From assembly GCA_973895155.1 (NCBI GenBank), contig OZ316892.1, forward strand, positions 8,122,001 through 8,186,000: 64,000 nucleotides of DNA, read 5' to 3'. Source of the stretch: Marsupella aquatica. Its lineage: Eukaryota; Marchantiophyta. A program made the translations under genes and the position numbers. The notes beneath the pieces are model-generated. The model ran no database searches, was not told the origin of the DNA, and was given only the letters and a program-made list of their open reading frames with translations. This document shows positions 38,433 through 49,700 of the stretch, in pieces. Position 1 is the first letter of the stretch. Every line of letters starts with the position of its first letter.

Positions 38433-39104
38433 CCCCTAAGAGAAGAAGAGAAGGGCTAACCAACTGGCTGTGGTCAGTTGGCCAGGGGATTAACCTAGAA
38501 TTGAGAAGTCCCAGGTTCAATCCCCCTCCACACATAAGAGGTGCGGAGGGTATGTGTGTGCATATGTGTGCATGGAGTGTAGTGGTTATTGGTTTCTCAT
38601 CCCAGGATTAATCCCCCAACCACACAAGGCCCCTAAGCGAAGAAGAGAAGGGCTAACCAACTGGCTGTGGTCATGTACCCTCCACACCTCTTATGTGTGG
38701 AGGGAGATTGAACTTGGGACTTGTCAGTTATAGGTTAATCCCCTGGGGTATGTGTGTGTATATGTGTGCATGGAGTGTAGTGGTGAGATTATTGATTTCT
38801 TGTCTTAGGATTAATCCCCCCACCACAAAAGGGGTGTGGAAGGTATGTGTGGGCTGGGTGTAGGATTAATCTCCCCTTCACAAAAGGGGTGTGGAAGGTA
38901 TGTGTGTATGTGTGGGCTGGGTGTAGGATTAATCCCCCCTTCACAAAAGGGGTGTGGAAGGTATGTGTGTATGTGTAGACTGGGTGTAGTGGTGGGAATA
39001 TTGGTTTCTCCTTGACCCTTGGTTGGCCTGCTTTGGGGCCCTGGTTTAACACTCTCAAGGTCTGTGTTATCCTTTTACCCTACATAAAATTGTATGCCCC
39101 AGAT
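38433..39104. mobile_element. Rearranged tRNA-derived SINE cluster
   Basis: Same family as the element at 4.4 kb: head GTCAGTTGGCCAGGGGATTA (38474) with B-box AGGTTCAATCC (38513), body with GGAGGGTATGTGTGTG and GGAGTGTAGTGG, and tail TTTGGGGCCCTGGTTTAA to CCCTACATAAAATTG (39031-39091). It is not simple. A 44-bp flank (CCCCTAAG...GGTCA) is repeated at 38433 and 38630. The head is present a second time inverted (38673-38746 against 38482-38555). The body segment CACAAAAGGGGTGTGGAAGG with its neighbours is repeated about three times (38825-38997, period about 58-65). Confidence 0.7.
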
Positions 39105-39117
39105 ACACATGGCTTTG

Positions 39118-39375
39118 TGGTAACTCACTTGAGTAGAGACATAGGTCTTGGGTTCAACTATTGTGGTTTGTGCTAGCTCACTTGAGTAGAAACATAGGTC
39201 TTGGGTTCAACTATTGTGGCTAACTTTTCCCACTTTTCCCTTTCTGTGAGGTTTCACAAATTTACCCTTGAATTGTTTTTGGGTATGTTTTGGTTTCGAG
39301 AGACATGGCAGTGTGTAGCTCACTTGAGTTTAGACTCCTACTGTAGGTCTTGAATTCAAATGTAGCAAGTGACTT
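39118..39375 (+). mobile_element. Second SINE-like family, tandem tRNA-like heads
   Basis: A tRNA-like head with A-box-like AGCTCACTTGAGTAGAAAC and B-box-like GGGTTCAACTA occurs at about 39119 and 39172 (53-bp period), with a more diverged copy at about 39314 (TAGCTCACTTGAGTTTAGAC...CTTGAATTCAAA). A T/C-rich stretch follows each group. The heads are distinct from the preceding SINE family. There is no anticodon-arm cloverleaf, so these are not functional tRNA genes. Confidence 0.5.
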
Positions 39376-39563
39376 GTTCCCTTTCTCTAAGGTTTCACAG
39401 ATTTCACTTTAAAAAAAATTAAATTAAAAAAAATAGAAAAAATTGTATCCTCTGGAGTGGAGTAGGACATCTACTGTATCCCTTCTTGGATGAGCAGGAC
39501 GAATATCCCCTCTTGGATGAGCCTGCCCTCGGCTTTCAGGCCCAAAAAAGTAAAGAAGGGCTC

Positions 39564-39668
39564 TGTCCCAATCCTCTGTCCCAATCGTCCCAATCCTCTG
39601 TCCCAATCGTCCCAATCCTCTGTCCCAATCGTCCCAATCCTCTGTCCCAATCGTCCCAATCCTCTGTC
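39564..39668. repeat. 22-bp minisatellite
   Basis: Unit TCCCAATCGTCCCAATCCTCTG (two halves of a related 10-12 bp word) starts at 39579, 39601, 39623 and 39645, with partial units on both sides; copies are almost identical. Minus-strand open frames rich in DWDRGLG come only from this repeat. Confidence 0.95.
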
Positions 39669-39699
39669 CCTCGGCCTCTGTGTGAGTGCCACGGTGGAC

Positions 39700-40342
39700 C
39701 CCGGACTCGCTGGAGCCTCAACACTGGAGAAACGCACTCTCGGCAATGAGTTCTCCCTCCGCCATTTGGCGTCACACTCGCATCGACGCTAGTTGACGGA
39801 TCGCCCTCCTCGACCACCACGACGAACGCGATCACTCCGCTGCTGCTGAAGCTGCTGATGCTGTTGATGCTGTTGATGCTGCTGCTTTCCGAAGCAGTCG
39901 TCGATTGAGTGAGTTCATTATTATTCAGTCCCACTGAGATCCCCGTTCCCTGCTCTACACTGTGAGAGCAGCGAACAACTGGTAGCGTGATCAGAAATAA
40001 ATTTTATTATTCGTCTGCCAGTCACGGACGGGGACGAGATCCGCTCCGCTCCACTGAGATTGGACATTTGGACGCCAATCGCTGATCGCATCTCTGATCC
40101 GCTTTGAAATTTGGCCGGGCGATTGTTCGGTACCCTAATTCGGTTCCGAGCCTGCGCTGCCTGCAGGAGCCGTCCGGTTCAGCAGCAAGAACGTGCGGGA
40201 TTGTGCGTGCTGGAGTGCTGCTGGATCGCGCCATACGTGTGTTATTTAGATAGAAAGGGAAGGAGTGTAGAGTTTCTGTTGGTATTTGGTGGTGAGGAAG
40301 AGAAGAGAGTGAGGAGTGCGGAAGTTTGGTGAGGGGAAAAGG
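39700..40342. other. NF-YC upstream region
   Basis: GC-richer upstream DNA with a CTG/GAT trinucleotide-like stretch at 39838-39885 (CTGCTGCTGAAGCTGCTGAT and similar). No supported gene; antisense frames here are compositional. Confidence 0.4.
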
Positions 40343-40379
40343 GAGGAGAGGAGAGGAGAGGAGAGGAGAGGAGAGGAGA
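40343..40379 (+). repeat. GGAGA pentanucleotide microsatellite in 5' leader
   Basis: About seven GGAGA units end 5 nt before the ATG at 40385. This is the same purine pentanucleotide as upstream of the cofactor C gene at 17.2 kb, also on the coding strand. Confidence 0.9.
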
Positions 40380-40384
40380 CGGCG

Positions 40385-43098
40385 ATGGGATCGCACGCGC
40401 CGCAGCATCATGCTACACCGGGGATGCAGCATCCGGGCGGGGTGACCATGCAGCAGCCGCCGATGCACTACCAGCAAGGGCAACCTCAGGTGGTAAATTC
40501 GGTCGCCTCCTGGTCTCGTGGGAAAACAAAACTAAGTTAAGCTGTCAATCGATGAAGACGACGGACGATGATACTCGCAATCAAGCAATCAAACATTCAC
40601 TGCCGTTTCCGATTTTTGTGTTTGTTTCCGTCTTTTGCTGCTGCTGCTGCTGTCACTGTTGCTGATTGGAAGCACTGAACAAGGATTGGATGATAAGGAC
40701 TGAAGTGATGTGATGATTGTTGTGGGAACGAGAAAAGGCTGGGTGGTGGGATCACGATGACGAGGTTTTCGTCGTTGTCTGTCTATGTGGTGGGAGAATT
40801 AATGTTCAAGAATTAATCTGTTCGTCGTTTGCGAGATGGGAGAGAAGTTTTTGATGGATGGTGGTGGTGGTGGTGGTGGATATGGTGGGATGGGTGCCCC
40901 ACCGCAGCTCCAAACGCAGATGCAGATGCAGATGCAGCCGCAGCTGCATTACCAGCAGCTACAGAAGCAGCAGCTGCAGATCTTTTGGCAGCAGCAAATT
41001 CAGGAGATGGAACAAGTCAACGGTACGATTTTGTCGCCTGGCCGCACCTGTACCGCTTCACCCTAGCAGACCTTGTCTCGCTATCTACCTTAGCTTTTTC
41101 CCTTTTCGTTTGCTTATGGGCTTTCAATGCAGTACTTTAAATGTCTTGTGTCCCGCAATTAAGATGTCTGGCTTGTGCCGTAACAATCAGTAATTTCGAT
41201 TGATCGATGTAGATGGATTGCTAGGTTTTCGGAGCGTCTATCTGCTGTGTATAATGTATTCGTTCATTCTATCGCTGCATGGCGATGTATACCACAAAGC
41301 GTAAGAAGGCAGAGTGCGGGGAAGTTTTAGTGAATGAACTATGTCAGCTAAAAGGAAACAACTGTTCGCTCTGTGTATGAAGAACTGTTCCCTGTTGAAT
41401 TTGCCCACACGGTAGTTCTCTCCCCTCTGCAATCGAAAGCAAAGCCGAAGGAGGCCTACTGGCCTCATGCAGAGCCGGAGGGTTTACATATTGCAGTCAA
41501 TTTCTGTACAGGATGGTAGGTTGGAAGTTGCGTAATATTGTGTGAAGCTCGTTGTCTCCAATAACTGAACCCTTGTCGATGCTCATGAGTCAGTAGTCAT
41601 TTGTGTACATCTAGTGGAAACCATACTTCCTCTCGGTGTGTGCGATGTCCACCGTGGTAGCTCGTATTCATGGTCAAAATCGACTTAGCTTTTCCTTTAT
41701 TTTGTGACATGTTGAGAGGCATCACATTTTGCGCGGCGAAGCCTAAGATTACCAGTAGTAGTTCATCCCCTGCGACTAGGTTTGACACTATCGTGAAGCA
41801 CCATCATACTTTCCAGAGTGGGATCACTCCCTCGTTACAGGTACATTTCATTGCGGCTGGGTTTGGACTGGAAGAAGTCCAATTAACTAGACCTGGATGA
41901 TGGTTGATGGTACTGTAGAAATGAATGAATAGGACAGTCTTTCACAAGCCCTGTTGTCCACGTTACTAATGTTGAGTGTGTGCTATGCAGAATTCAAGAA
42001 TCATCAACTTCCGCTAGCAAGGATCAAGAAGATTATGAAGTCTGATGAGGATGTAAAGGTACATTATTTGGCGTTAGGATGTTGATATCATGCTGATCAA
42101 TGCTTAAGGCACTTAAATATTAAAGGAAATAGCGTAATACCTTGGGGGGCTGGTCAATTTATTTGGTTTGCTAGATTTTTGGATCGTGTAAGGAAAGGTT
42201 CTTTGTGAATCGTTGTTACCAGTCAATGTGTCTGATAAAGCAAATTCGGTAGTTTCTTGTGTAAGATGAACTTGGGTAAGTCTATTGAAGCTTTGGTGCA
42301 TCTGAAAATGCAGATGATTGCTGCAGAGGCTCCGGTGCTGTTTGCAAAAGCTTGCGAGATGTTTATTTTGGAGCTAACCCTGCGATCATGGATTCACACT
42401 GAAGAGAACAAACGACGCACCTTGCAAAGAAATGATATAGCTGGGGCCATTACTCGTGGGGACATATTTGATTTCCTGGTTGACATTGTTCCGCGAGATG
42501 AGTTGAAGGTAGAGGAGTCTTCACGCATCATTCCATGCTACGTTCCTACAATAAGTTGAATATGTTGTTTCTTGAATAGTCCAGAAGGTTAAAGTTCGAG
42601 TCTTTGTCCTAGTTTCGAGGAAAGAATTTGTAAGGTATGGAAATCTTCCCTTACATCATGCTTTCTGACTTGAGGGCTTTTATGTGCTTTGATTTGGTAG
42701 ATAACCGTGTCTGCAATGAATAATGTATATCGTTGAATTCTGTCAGGAGGAAGATCTTGGTGTCCCATGGTCTGGAGTGGGTGGTGCTGGAGATCCTAAC
42801 GGTGTTCCCTACGGGGTAGCGTATTTTCCACAAATGGGCCAACAAGCCATGGGTCATCATCCGATGGCATCTCCAGTAGGCATCTGTTCTTTTATTACTT
42901 CGCATTCTTGCTTTCGATGTACATTGGAGAATTTTGATGTCGCGTTGGAATGGCTTTCTTTCTTCTAAAGGATGTGTGCGAAGGATTTGCTCCCTAGCCA
43001 TGCTGTGGCTTACAGTAACATGGATTTCTTTTTGTGTGAAGGAAATGATGGTTGCATCAATGGCTCCCAATCAGCAAATGATGTATCAACCCCCGCAG
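40385..43098 (+). CDS. NF-YC: Nuclear transcription factor Y subunit C
   Basis: Histone-fold subunit that pairs with NF-YB and recruits NF-YA to bind CCAAT boxes; nuclear. Exons: 40385-40489, 40836-41022, 41991-42058, 42314-42508, 42747-42875, 43042-43098, giving about 247 codons before the end. The N-terminus is Gln/Met/Gly-rich with a (Gly)n run and [15 protein letters not shown], the usual pre-histone-fold motif. [20 protein letters not shown] then [20 protein letters not shown] and [18 protein letters not shown] form the histone fold, ending [16 protein letters not shown]. The C-terminal exons are Gly/Pro/Met/Gln-rich ([29 protein letters not shown]). The stop exon is unresolved; one option is an acceptor at 43751 followed directly by TGA. 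Exon 1 and the start of exon 2 are also tentative, since translation could start at the ATG at 40836. Confidence 0.9.
40636..40662 (+). repeat. CTG microsatellite in NF-YC intron 1
   Basis: Short run of GCTGCTGCTGCTGCTG followed by TCACTGTTGCTG, inside the first NF-YC intron. Confidence 0.7.
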
Positions 43099-43382
43099 GT
43101 GTGTAATGATTTCTGCCTTTGCCTTTTCTTGCTCAAATTACTTAAACCCCTTTTAAGATAGTGTTGCTCTTTCTTGGGCCTTTTTCATCGTCTTTCCAAC
43201 TTGAAACTATAGTGCAAGCTCTCAAAATCTCCAAATGGAAACCAGGGGAGGTTTAAAAAATTATGTTAGATGGAATTCTGAATCTAGCATTGCAACATCA
43301 GATGTGTTTTTTCCCTTGTTTGATTCTCTTGTGTCTGCATTTTATTGTGGCCTGTGAAGAGAGATACGTGAAGTCAGTAGAG

Positions 43383-43514
43383 CCTTTTGGTGTCAGTGTT
43401 AGCTCAGCTCTCTCTATATGTCCTAATATTAGCCACTCTAAGTGGGGAACCTTTTGGTATCAGGTGTTAGCTCAGTTCTCTCTATATCCTAATATTAGCT
43501 ACTTTAAGTGGGAA
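43383..43514. repeat. 67-bp tandem duplication
   Basis: Copies start at 43383 and 43450 with CCTTTTGGTRTCAG, and both contain TTAGCTCAG, CTCTCTATAT and CCTAATATTAGC. They differ by several substitutions and small indels. Confidence 0.85.
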
Positions 43515-45266
43515 AGACTGCGGTCTCTATTACGCATTGCTCAAATATTTATTTCCCGTTTGAAAATGATGTGCTACAGTGATTGCTCGCAAGGAAGGGT
43601 GTATCGTACTCAGCTGGATAAGATATACCCAATTTCTTGATGTTTGACCGAGAGCGTGACCTCTATAAGAGCTTAGGATTCAATTTTGGCCATCACAGAT
43701 AGTGTCCTTGAAATAGAATTGTGTGTACATACCTTTTGATCTTCCATACAGTGATGGGAGGAAATGGGGTTGTCAACAGATCCATTATTCTTTTTCAGTC
43801 TCCATCTTATACATGTTTACGGTAGTGCATTGACAAAGTCACACCCCGAAATTGGATTAAAACACAAGCCTTTAGTAAACATTAACTGCAGTGTGGACAG
43901 TTTTGCTATATGGACAGTTTGTTAGAGAATCAACCAAAAAAACTTGCGCCTATAGGGCTTGTACATATCTCGATGTCAGTTACTGCAGAGATTAACTGGA
44001 TCAATTTCATTCATTGAGTGAAAAATTTTGCATTTAAATCTGGGCCATCTATATCCTGAATGTTTATCAAGACGTGAGTCTTTCAACTTCGTTTCTTTGA
44101 TTATGCAAAGGATTGATAAGTCTGTCTAGTCGTTACATTTTCAAACCAATTCTCAAATAAGAGGAAACATTCTCAACCATTTTGTCTAGGAATCTCCCTG
44201 TTTGTCGTTGTTACATAACCGCCCTTTCCATTGAAAGTTGTTCTACAGGCTTACAACCTGGCATTTTTCCCCACTCCTTAGTTTTTGACCAATGAAGCAG
44301 GAGTATGGGATGCCCCCTTTCTTTCCTCATGTGCCCTCACTAATGTCGAATTGTGATTGAATACTGTCTCTGCCTGAACACACCCAATTGTGATTGAATA
44401 CTGTCTTCCCCTAAACACAATGCCATGGCAAGTACTAAAATGGAAATTTTTGGTCCAGTGATGAATTTGTGCGTGCCAGGTATTGCGTTGAATGGAAGTG
44501 TTTGTAGCCACATCAGATGTTGTGTTGAGTTAGATAATAAAGTATTTTACAATGAGCACAAAAGGTACAAAAATCATGAATCATATGACAATACAAATAA
44601 TCAATTAGTTTTTAGCTCATGGACCCATCTCTCTATAGTGAAATTTTAAATCAATATGAGATAAGTAATTGGAAACATTTTTAAATGTTGTATCAAAGTT
44701 ATATATCTTGTTGGATAAATTCTAAGTGATCATTTATAATCATGTGAACAAAGCATGTAGGGATCATGGAGTAACGTGGAACTACAATGGAAGAATTTGG
44801 ATCTCTACTCTAGTGCTCATTTTGCTTCCCCCTAATTTTAACTTGCTTGTACCTTCATGATTATTGAAACTAATTGTCTAGATCACCTTTAATCTTGGAT
44901 CTTTTCCCTAGTTACTATTCATTATTTATCTCCTACTTGCCTCCAAATCATTGTCTAATTATGAAGCAAACCCAAACATTTCACTATGGGAGCTTCATCT
45001 TCACCCATTTCTCAAACTCATGGAAACTTATGAATTTTTGAATTTGTTTGGCTTTCCAATGAACCTAACAGTCATTGGTAGATGTTGTTAAGTATTTAGG
45101 AGATTATGAGTTTTATTTTCTCTAGTTATGTAACAATGACATTGACTAGAGAAAGAAAGACTAGTGACGAGGGCTCATCAAGAAGCTTGTTAGCTTGCCA
45201 GGCTATTTCTTCTTGTTGAAGTGCATGTAACCCACACTGGGTGAATCACACATCTCTGTGTCAGTG

Positions 45267-45334
45267 TCGATTATATGCTGTATACTCGTTCCGTGTGACT
45301 TCGATTATATGTTGTATACTCGTTCCATGTGACT
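45267..45334. repeat. 34-bp tandem duplication
   Basis: TCGATTATATGCTGTATACT and the following bases recur 34 bp later with two substitutions. Confidence 0.85.
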
Positions 45335-46750
45335 TTCTGCTGTCCGAGGGACTGATCTACTCTAACCTGGTACAAGTGTATGATTTGCATCTAATATGAA
45401 AGGACTAGCTCATACCCAGTGCCTACCACACAGGGTTATCCACCTGTCTTTTGTTTTTGGCACATGGATGGGTCATGATCTCACACATACCAAGCCTGTC
45501 TCCATGATTAAAATTAGCTGAGCATGGGTAAGATGGTAAAATAGGTGAGCATGGACACAATGCTAAAATTAGCCGACCAATGGTCAGCAGGCTTGGATCT
45601 TCCAGCATATACCATCTAAGTTGATTTGATCTGCTTCTAGAATTACACAAGCATGGGTCCATTCCTAATATTAGCCAAGTATGGGTTCCCAAGCATGTAC
45701 CTGTTCTAAAATTTGCTGAACATGGTTCTTCAAATAAGTCAAGCTACCACTAAACCAAGGATGTGTAAGTAATATGGGCCCATGCTCATGTACATGCTAC
45801 GAATTGTTTTTGTTGCTGTTCCAAACCACACAACTTGTTCGCAATACAGGTACAACATGAACCACATAGATCTCCATTGGGACTGGGGTAAAGACTGGAG
45901 ATTCAGCGAATGACCTATCATGTGTCTAGCTGAGAGTAGCAGAAATGAAAGGACTCATCGTGACTGACTGCTCATGTGGGCAAACACACGCTGGTAGCTC
46001 GGTGGGAAGTACATGGAGCATTGATCCAGGGACAACTTTTAGTAAGAATCCCAAAAGAGGGTTACTTTTCATTTGTCCAGCAGCCAAAGCAATTAGAGAC
46101 ACCAAACATTGCACTCTGTCTAGCATAAGCCACTGTAGACAGGAAAATGAAGCCGGGGTGAGACACAACAGCCACCCAATGATGGCTTCCATTTTACAGG
46201 GGGAAATATTCACCTTCCCTATGAAAGTTCTGTGACACATTTCCCGCCACTAAGCTGGATCAGCTCTCATTGTATCAATCTTCCTTCTCTATTTGGCTAG
46301 ATCGAAATCTCGCCCATCAAAGAGGGTAATCTGTATGTAACCGGAAAAATCTCACATCTGCCGCTCCACTGAAATCTCTGCTACTTCTCAGGCTTGCAAA
46401 CCCACACGCGTCGACCAGCCCGTTACACGTGTGTTCGGACAGAATTATAGTCGTGTGACTCATTACTGGATATGTCGATTGATGCAGCTCTAGGTCACTC
46501 ATGACAGCTGTGAGTCACCGAGGACTGAAGGTACAGACACTCCCGCCCAGTCCTTTGCGTGAGAAAGTCCCACAGCTCCATTTGTCAAGTTTCTGGATGT
46601 CCCACAGGCCCGCGAGAAAAATTTCCCGTTTGCCAACCTGTTTGACGAGGACCTAGCTGAGTTCTGGCAAACGGGATGAAAGGGGACAGATTCCTTACCC
46701 AGAAAACAATAATTTTACAAGAACAGAACAGGGTGTTGGAAGAAAGCCAA

Positions 46751-49700
46751 TCACAGCCATTTTTCTGTTAGTTCCTTGTGTTCAGACCAGACATATGTGA
46801 CAACTATACCAATCAGCAAGACTACAATTGTTAAGAGCAATAAGGCATAGTTGAACTCTTCCGTTAGCGAATCGTATGTGCGGGATGGAGCTGTTTGGGT
46901 GTAAAATAAGTCGTTGCCGTAGGCAAAGACAAGCGAGGTTGACTCCAGGCTAGCAGGTACAGTCAAGATGCCACGCAAACCGGCAATTTGGTACGCTTGC
47001 GAAAGGTAGGCCTGCCATGAAAATTATTGAACAAAAGGCAGTTGCCATTAGAACTTCATGACCTAAAAGCCTGTCCAGATTCTAAAAGAATTCCATATTA
47101 AATTATTCCCTCCATTCCAGCATTATCTTGATGTTTGTATAGATGATAAAAATCAACCTTCAGAGAATTTACGAGAGATTCTGTCATTGTACCTGAGGTT
47201 GAATGGGCATGCTATCCGTCAAAGGAAGTATTCCCTCTTCTCTCTCGGCTGGTGTAGGATTTGCTGAACGTCGGGGATCAAAAAATCGCTTGTCTAGGGC
47301 AAGCACCTGCACGCACCCAGTACAAAGACCACCTTGAATGAAAACAATAACAGGCCCAAATAGCTTGCAGCCACACAATGTCAATTCTGACCAGTCATGA
47401 ACCTTGATTCTTCGCAATCATTAGTGGAAGGAATAAGATCACGACGAGAGCAATGGACTACTCTATGAGATCATTCTTGAAGGCAAGCTACAAATGTTCT
47501 TAAGAAGGCATTCCCAAATATATGCAATATCCTATTAGTCAGTTCCTGGTCTGACGACTAGACCTCCAACAAGAGATAACCTTTCTAAGGGAATGAGTGT
47601 CAAGTACCTGATCGTTGATTGTACCAATAAGCAACTGTTTTCCAGTGATTCCTCGCGCAGTAGAAGTGACCGTCAAAGTTTTGACGGAGAAGGAGAAGAA
47701 GTAACTCTGAGTTTTAAAGTCAATGCTGGGAATTGAGAATGATGAGATTGGGGCGCTGCCATTGTGGCGGCCCAGCATTAACTGTACTGCTCCCACACCA
47801 CGCTGTCGACAGAAATCAGAGGCTCAGCACTTGACATAATCCTTTCAAACTAATCGGCAACGACTTGGCTGAACTAATTATATTAGCAGCGCGATGTCAA
47901 TGCTAGCTCATTTAGCTCCTCCTCATCTCTCCCTATGTAATCCATTTCTTCGTCACATTTTCACAACAGTGTGTGCACACACCTCTCAAAGGATGCTCAG
48001 AGCCTAACATGTAGTGAGCTATCTTCCAAGTATCTCAATGTTTATCTCAAGCTTTGATCGACCGGGACGATGAAAACAGACTCACCAGACGGTCTTTATC
48101 GTAAAGCTCCAACACCGTCATCTCATACCGGTACATCTTCAGGTTGAAGTAATGATATACAACCCAGTTCTCACTGAAGACCTGAAAACACAAGGTGTCA
48201 ATCAGGAGTGCTGCCAAATACGTCGACTGAGATACTACATACCGTTCCCTATGAAGCATTCAATCATATCCAATAGCATATCCTTCAATGAACTTGCAGA
48301 GGTTCCAGTTTACTGTCGTACCGCATGTACAGGGCCTTGCATACTTGGATGGGATACGCGATGAAGAATACGACCAGTAACAGTATCAATCATGTATGCT
48401 ACCAATCCTGCCTCCTCCGGAGTAGCATCCCCAATATGCTGAGCTGCTTTAGGAGTAACAGTAGCCACGAAAATCAAGTTCTTACTAAGGAACTTAAATA
48501 GTGCATCTCGGTTGCCCAGAATCTTAGTCTGGGTGTGGACAACCTGCGATGCCAACAAGAGAGATCAAACTTCGTAAGGATATTGCAATCTAAAATACCA
48601 ACTTTTCGTTTTAAATATATAACCAACTAACCGTTGCAATCATTCACCAGGTTGATGGTTCGTTGCCATTTCAGACCAACAAAGATTTAAAAAAAAAACC
48701 AATTTCAAATGAGGTAGGAGAAAATACAAGCATGAGCACTTCTTATTCTCATTTAGAAATAAAAATTGCCAATATTTAATAAAAACTATAATAAATTGAA
48801 TCAGGACAGAACAATTGTTATAAGTTTGGTGTACTCTGCTCTCGACAAACGATCAATTTTGAGTGAAAATCATTTTTCATTTCTGTATTTCAAGAGAGTG
48901 CTTACCTCGTCTTGCCTCCTGGAGGCAACAGTAGAGATTACTTCCGTCTCAGAAGGAAACACCACAGACCAGATTCTTTCAGCATTAAAGACATAACCGT
49001 CACCCTCTTCTTCTACAGTGGCATCAGACCTTTCTTTGATTGTGTAGCCACAAATTGTATTATTTTCTTGGTTGACTACGTAGAAGTATGTATTAGGCTT
49101 GGATTTGATGAAAAGCCTTAAACTTTCCTGTGTCTTTGGAAAAACATGAGCTTTCAGTTCGTCATCTACAATAAGATGAAGCCGCTGTTCTGTTGCTGTT
49201 GTAACAGGCAAGGGAATCACAAGTTTGGCTACAAATTTGAGCGGCAGAGACTTCAGCTCTCTTCCTTCATACAAATCCACCCACGACAGAATTCCGTGGG
49301 CATCTGGCCCTAGTCCAGACTTTCCTAATACGAGAGCCACAGGATTCTCATCCAAGGCATGCTGTTGTGGAATTTGCCATGGTAAAAGTTTAAGTGGAAC
49401 ACTGCCATACTCCGACCTCATTCCAGAGAGAAATACAGACCACACAATCCTTCCGTCCCCAGTATGCAGAGCCAGAACCTTTCCAGCCTTGGTCAGTACA
49501 ACTAACAGCTTACGGAAACCATTGTGATCTCTAACCATCTTAGTCTTCTCAGCACTATTCAGGCGAATTGCTTGGACGGCTGCAAGTTCTTCCACGTTGG
49601 CGAGAAACAATGTGGCTTTCAACTTCAACCAATGACCCTGAACAGTCCATTGTGAAATTGAGTGAGTCGAAACAAGGAAGAAGCGAAAGTTGTCAGGTGT

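Larger units (their letters stand above)
43099..46750. other. Convergent spacer between NF-YC and EMC1
   Basis: Should contain the last NF-YC exon and both 3' UTRs. It holds a 67-bp tandem duplication (43383-43514) and a 34-bp duplication (45267-45334). A weak recurrence of AAATTAGCTGAGCATGGGT-like words lies at 45510-45725. No further gene recognised. Confidence 0.5.

Noticed and set aside
39566-39934. Minus-strand protein with DWDRGLG repeats
   Set aside because: Produced entirely by the 22-bp minisatellite and adjoining CTG-like DNA; no sign of a gene.
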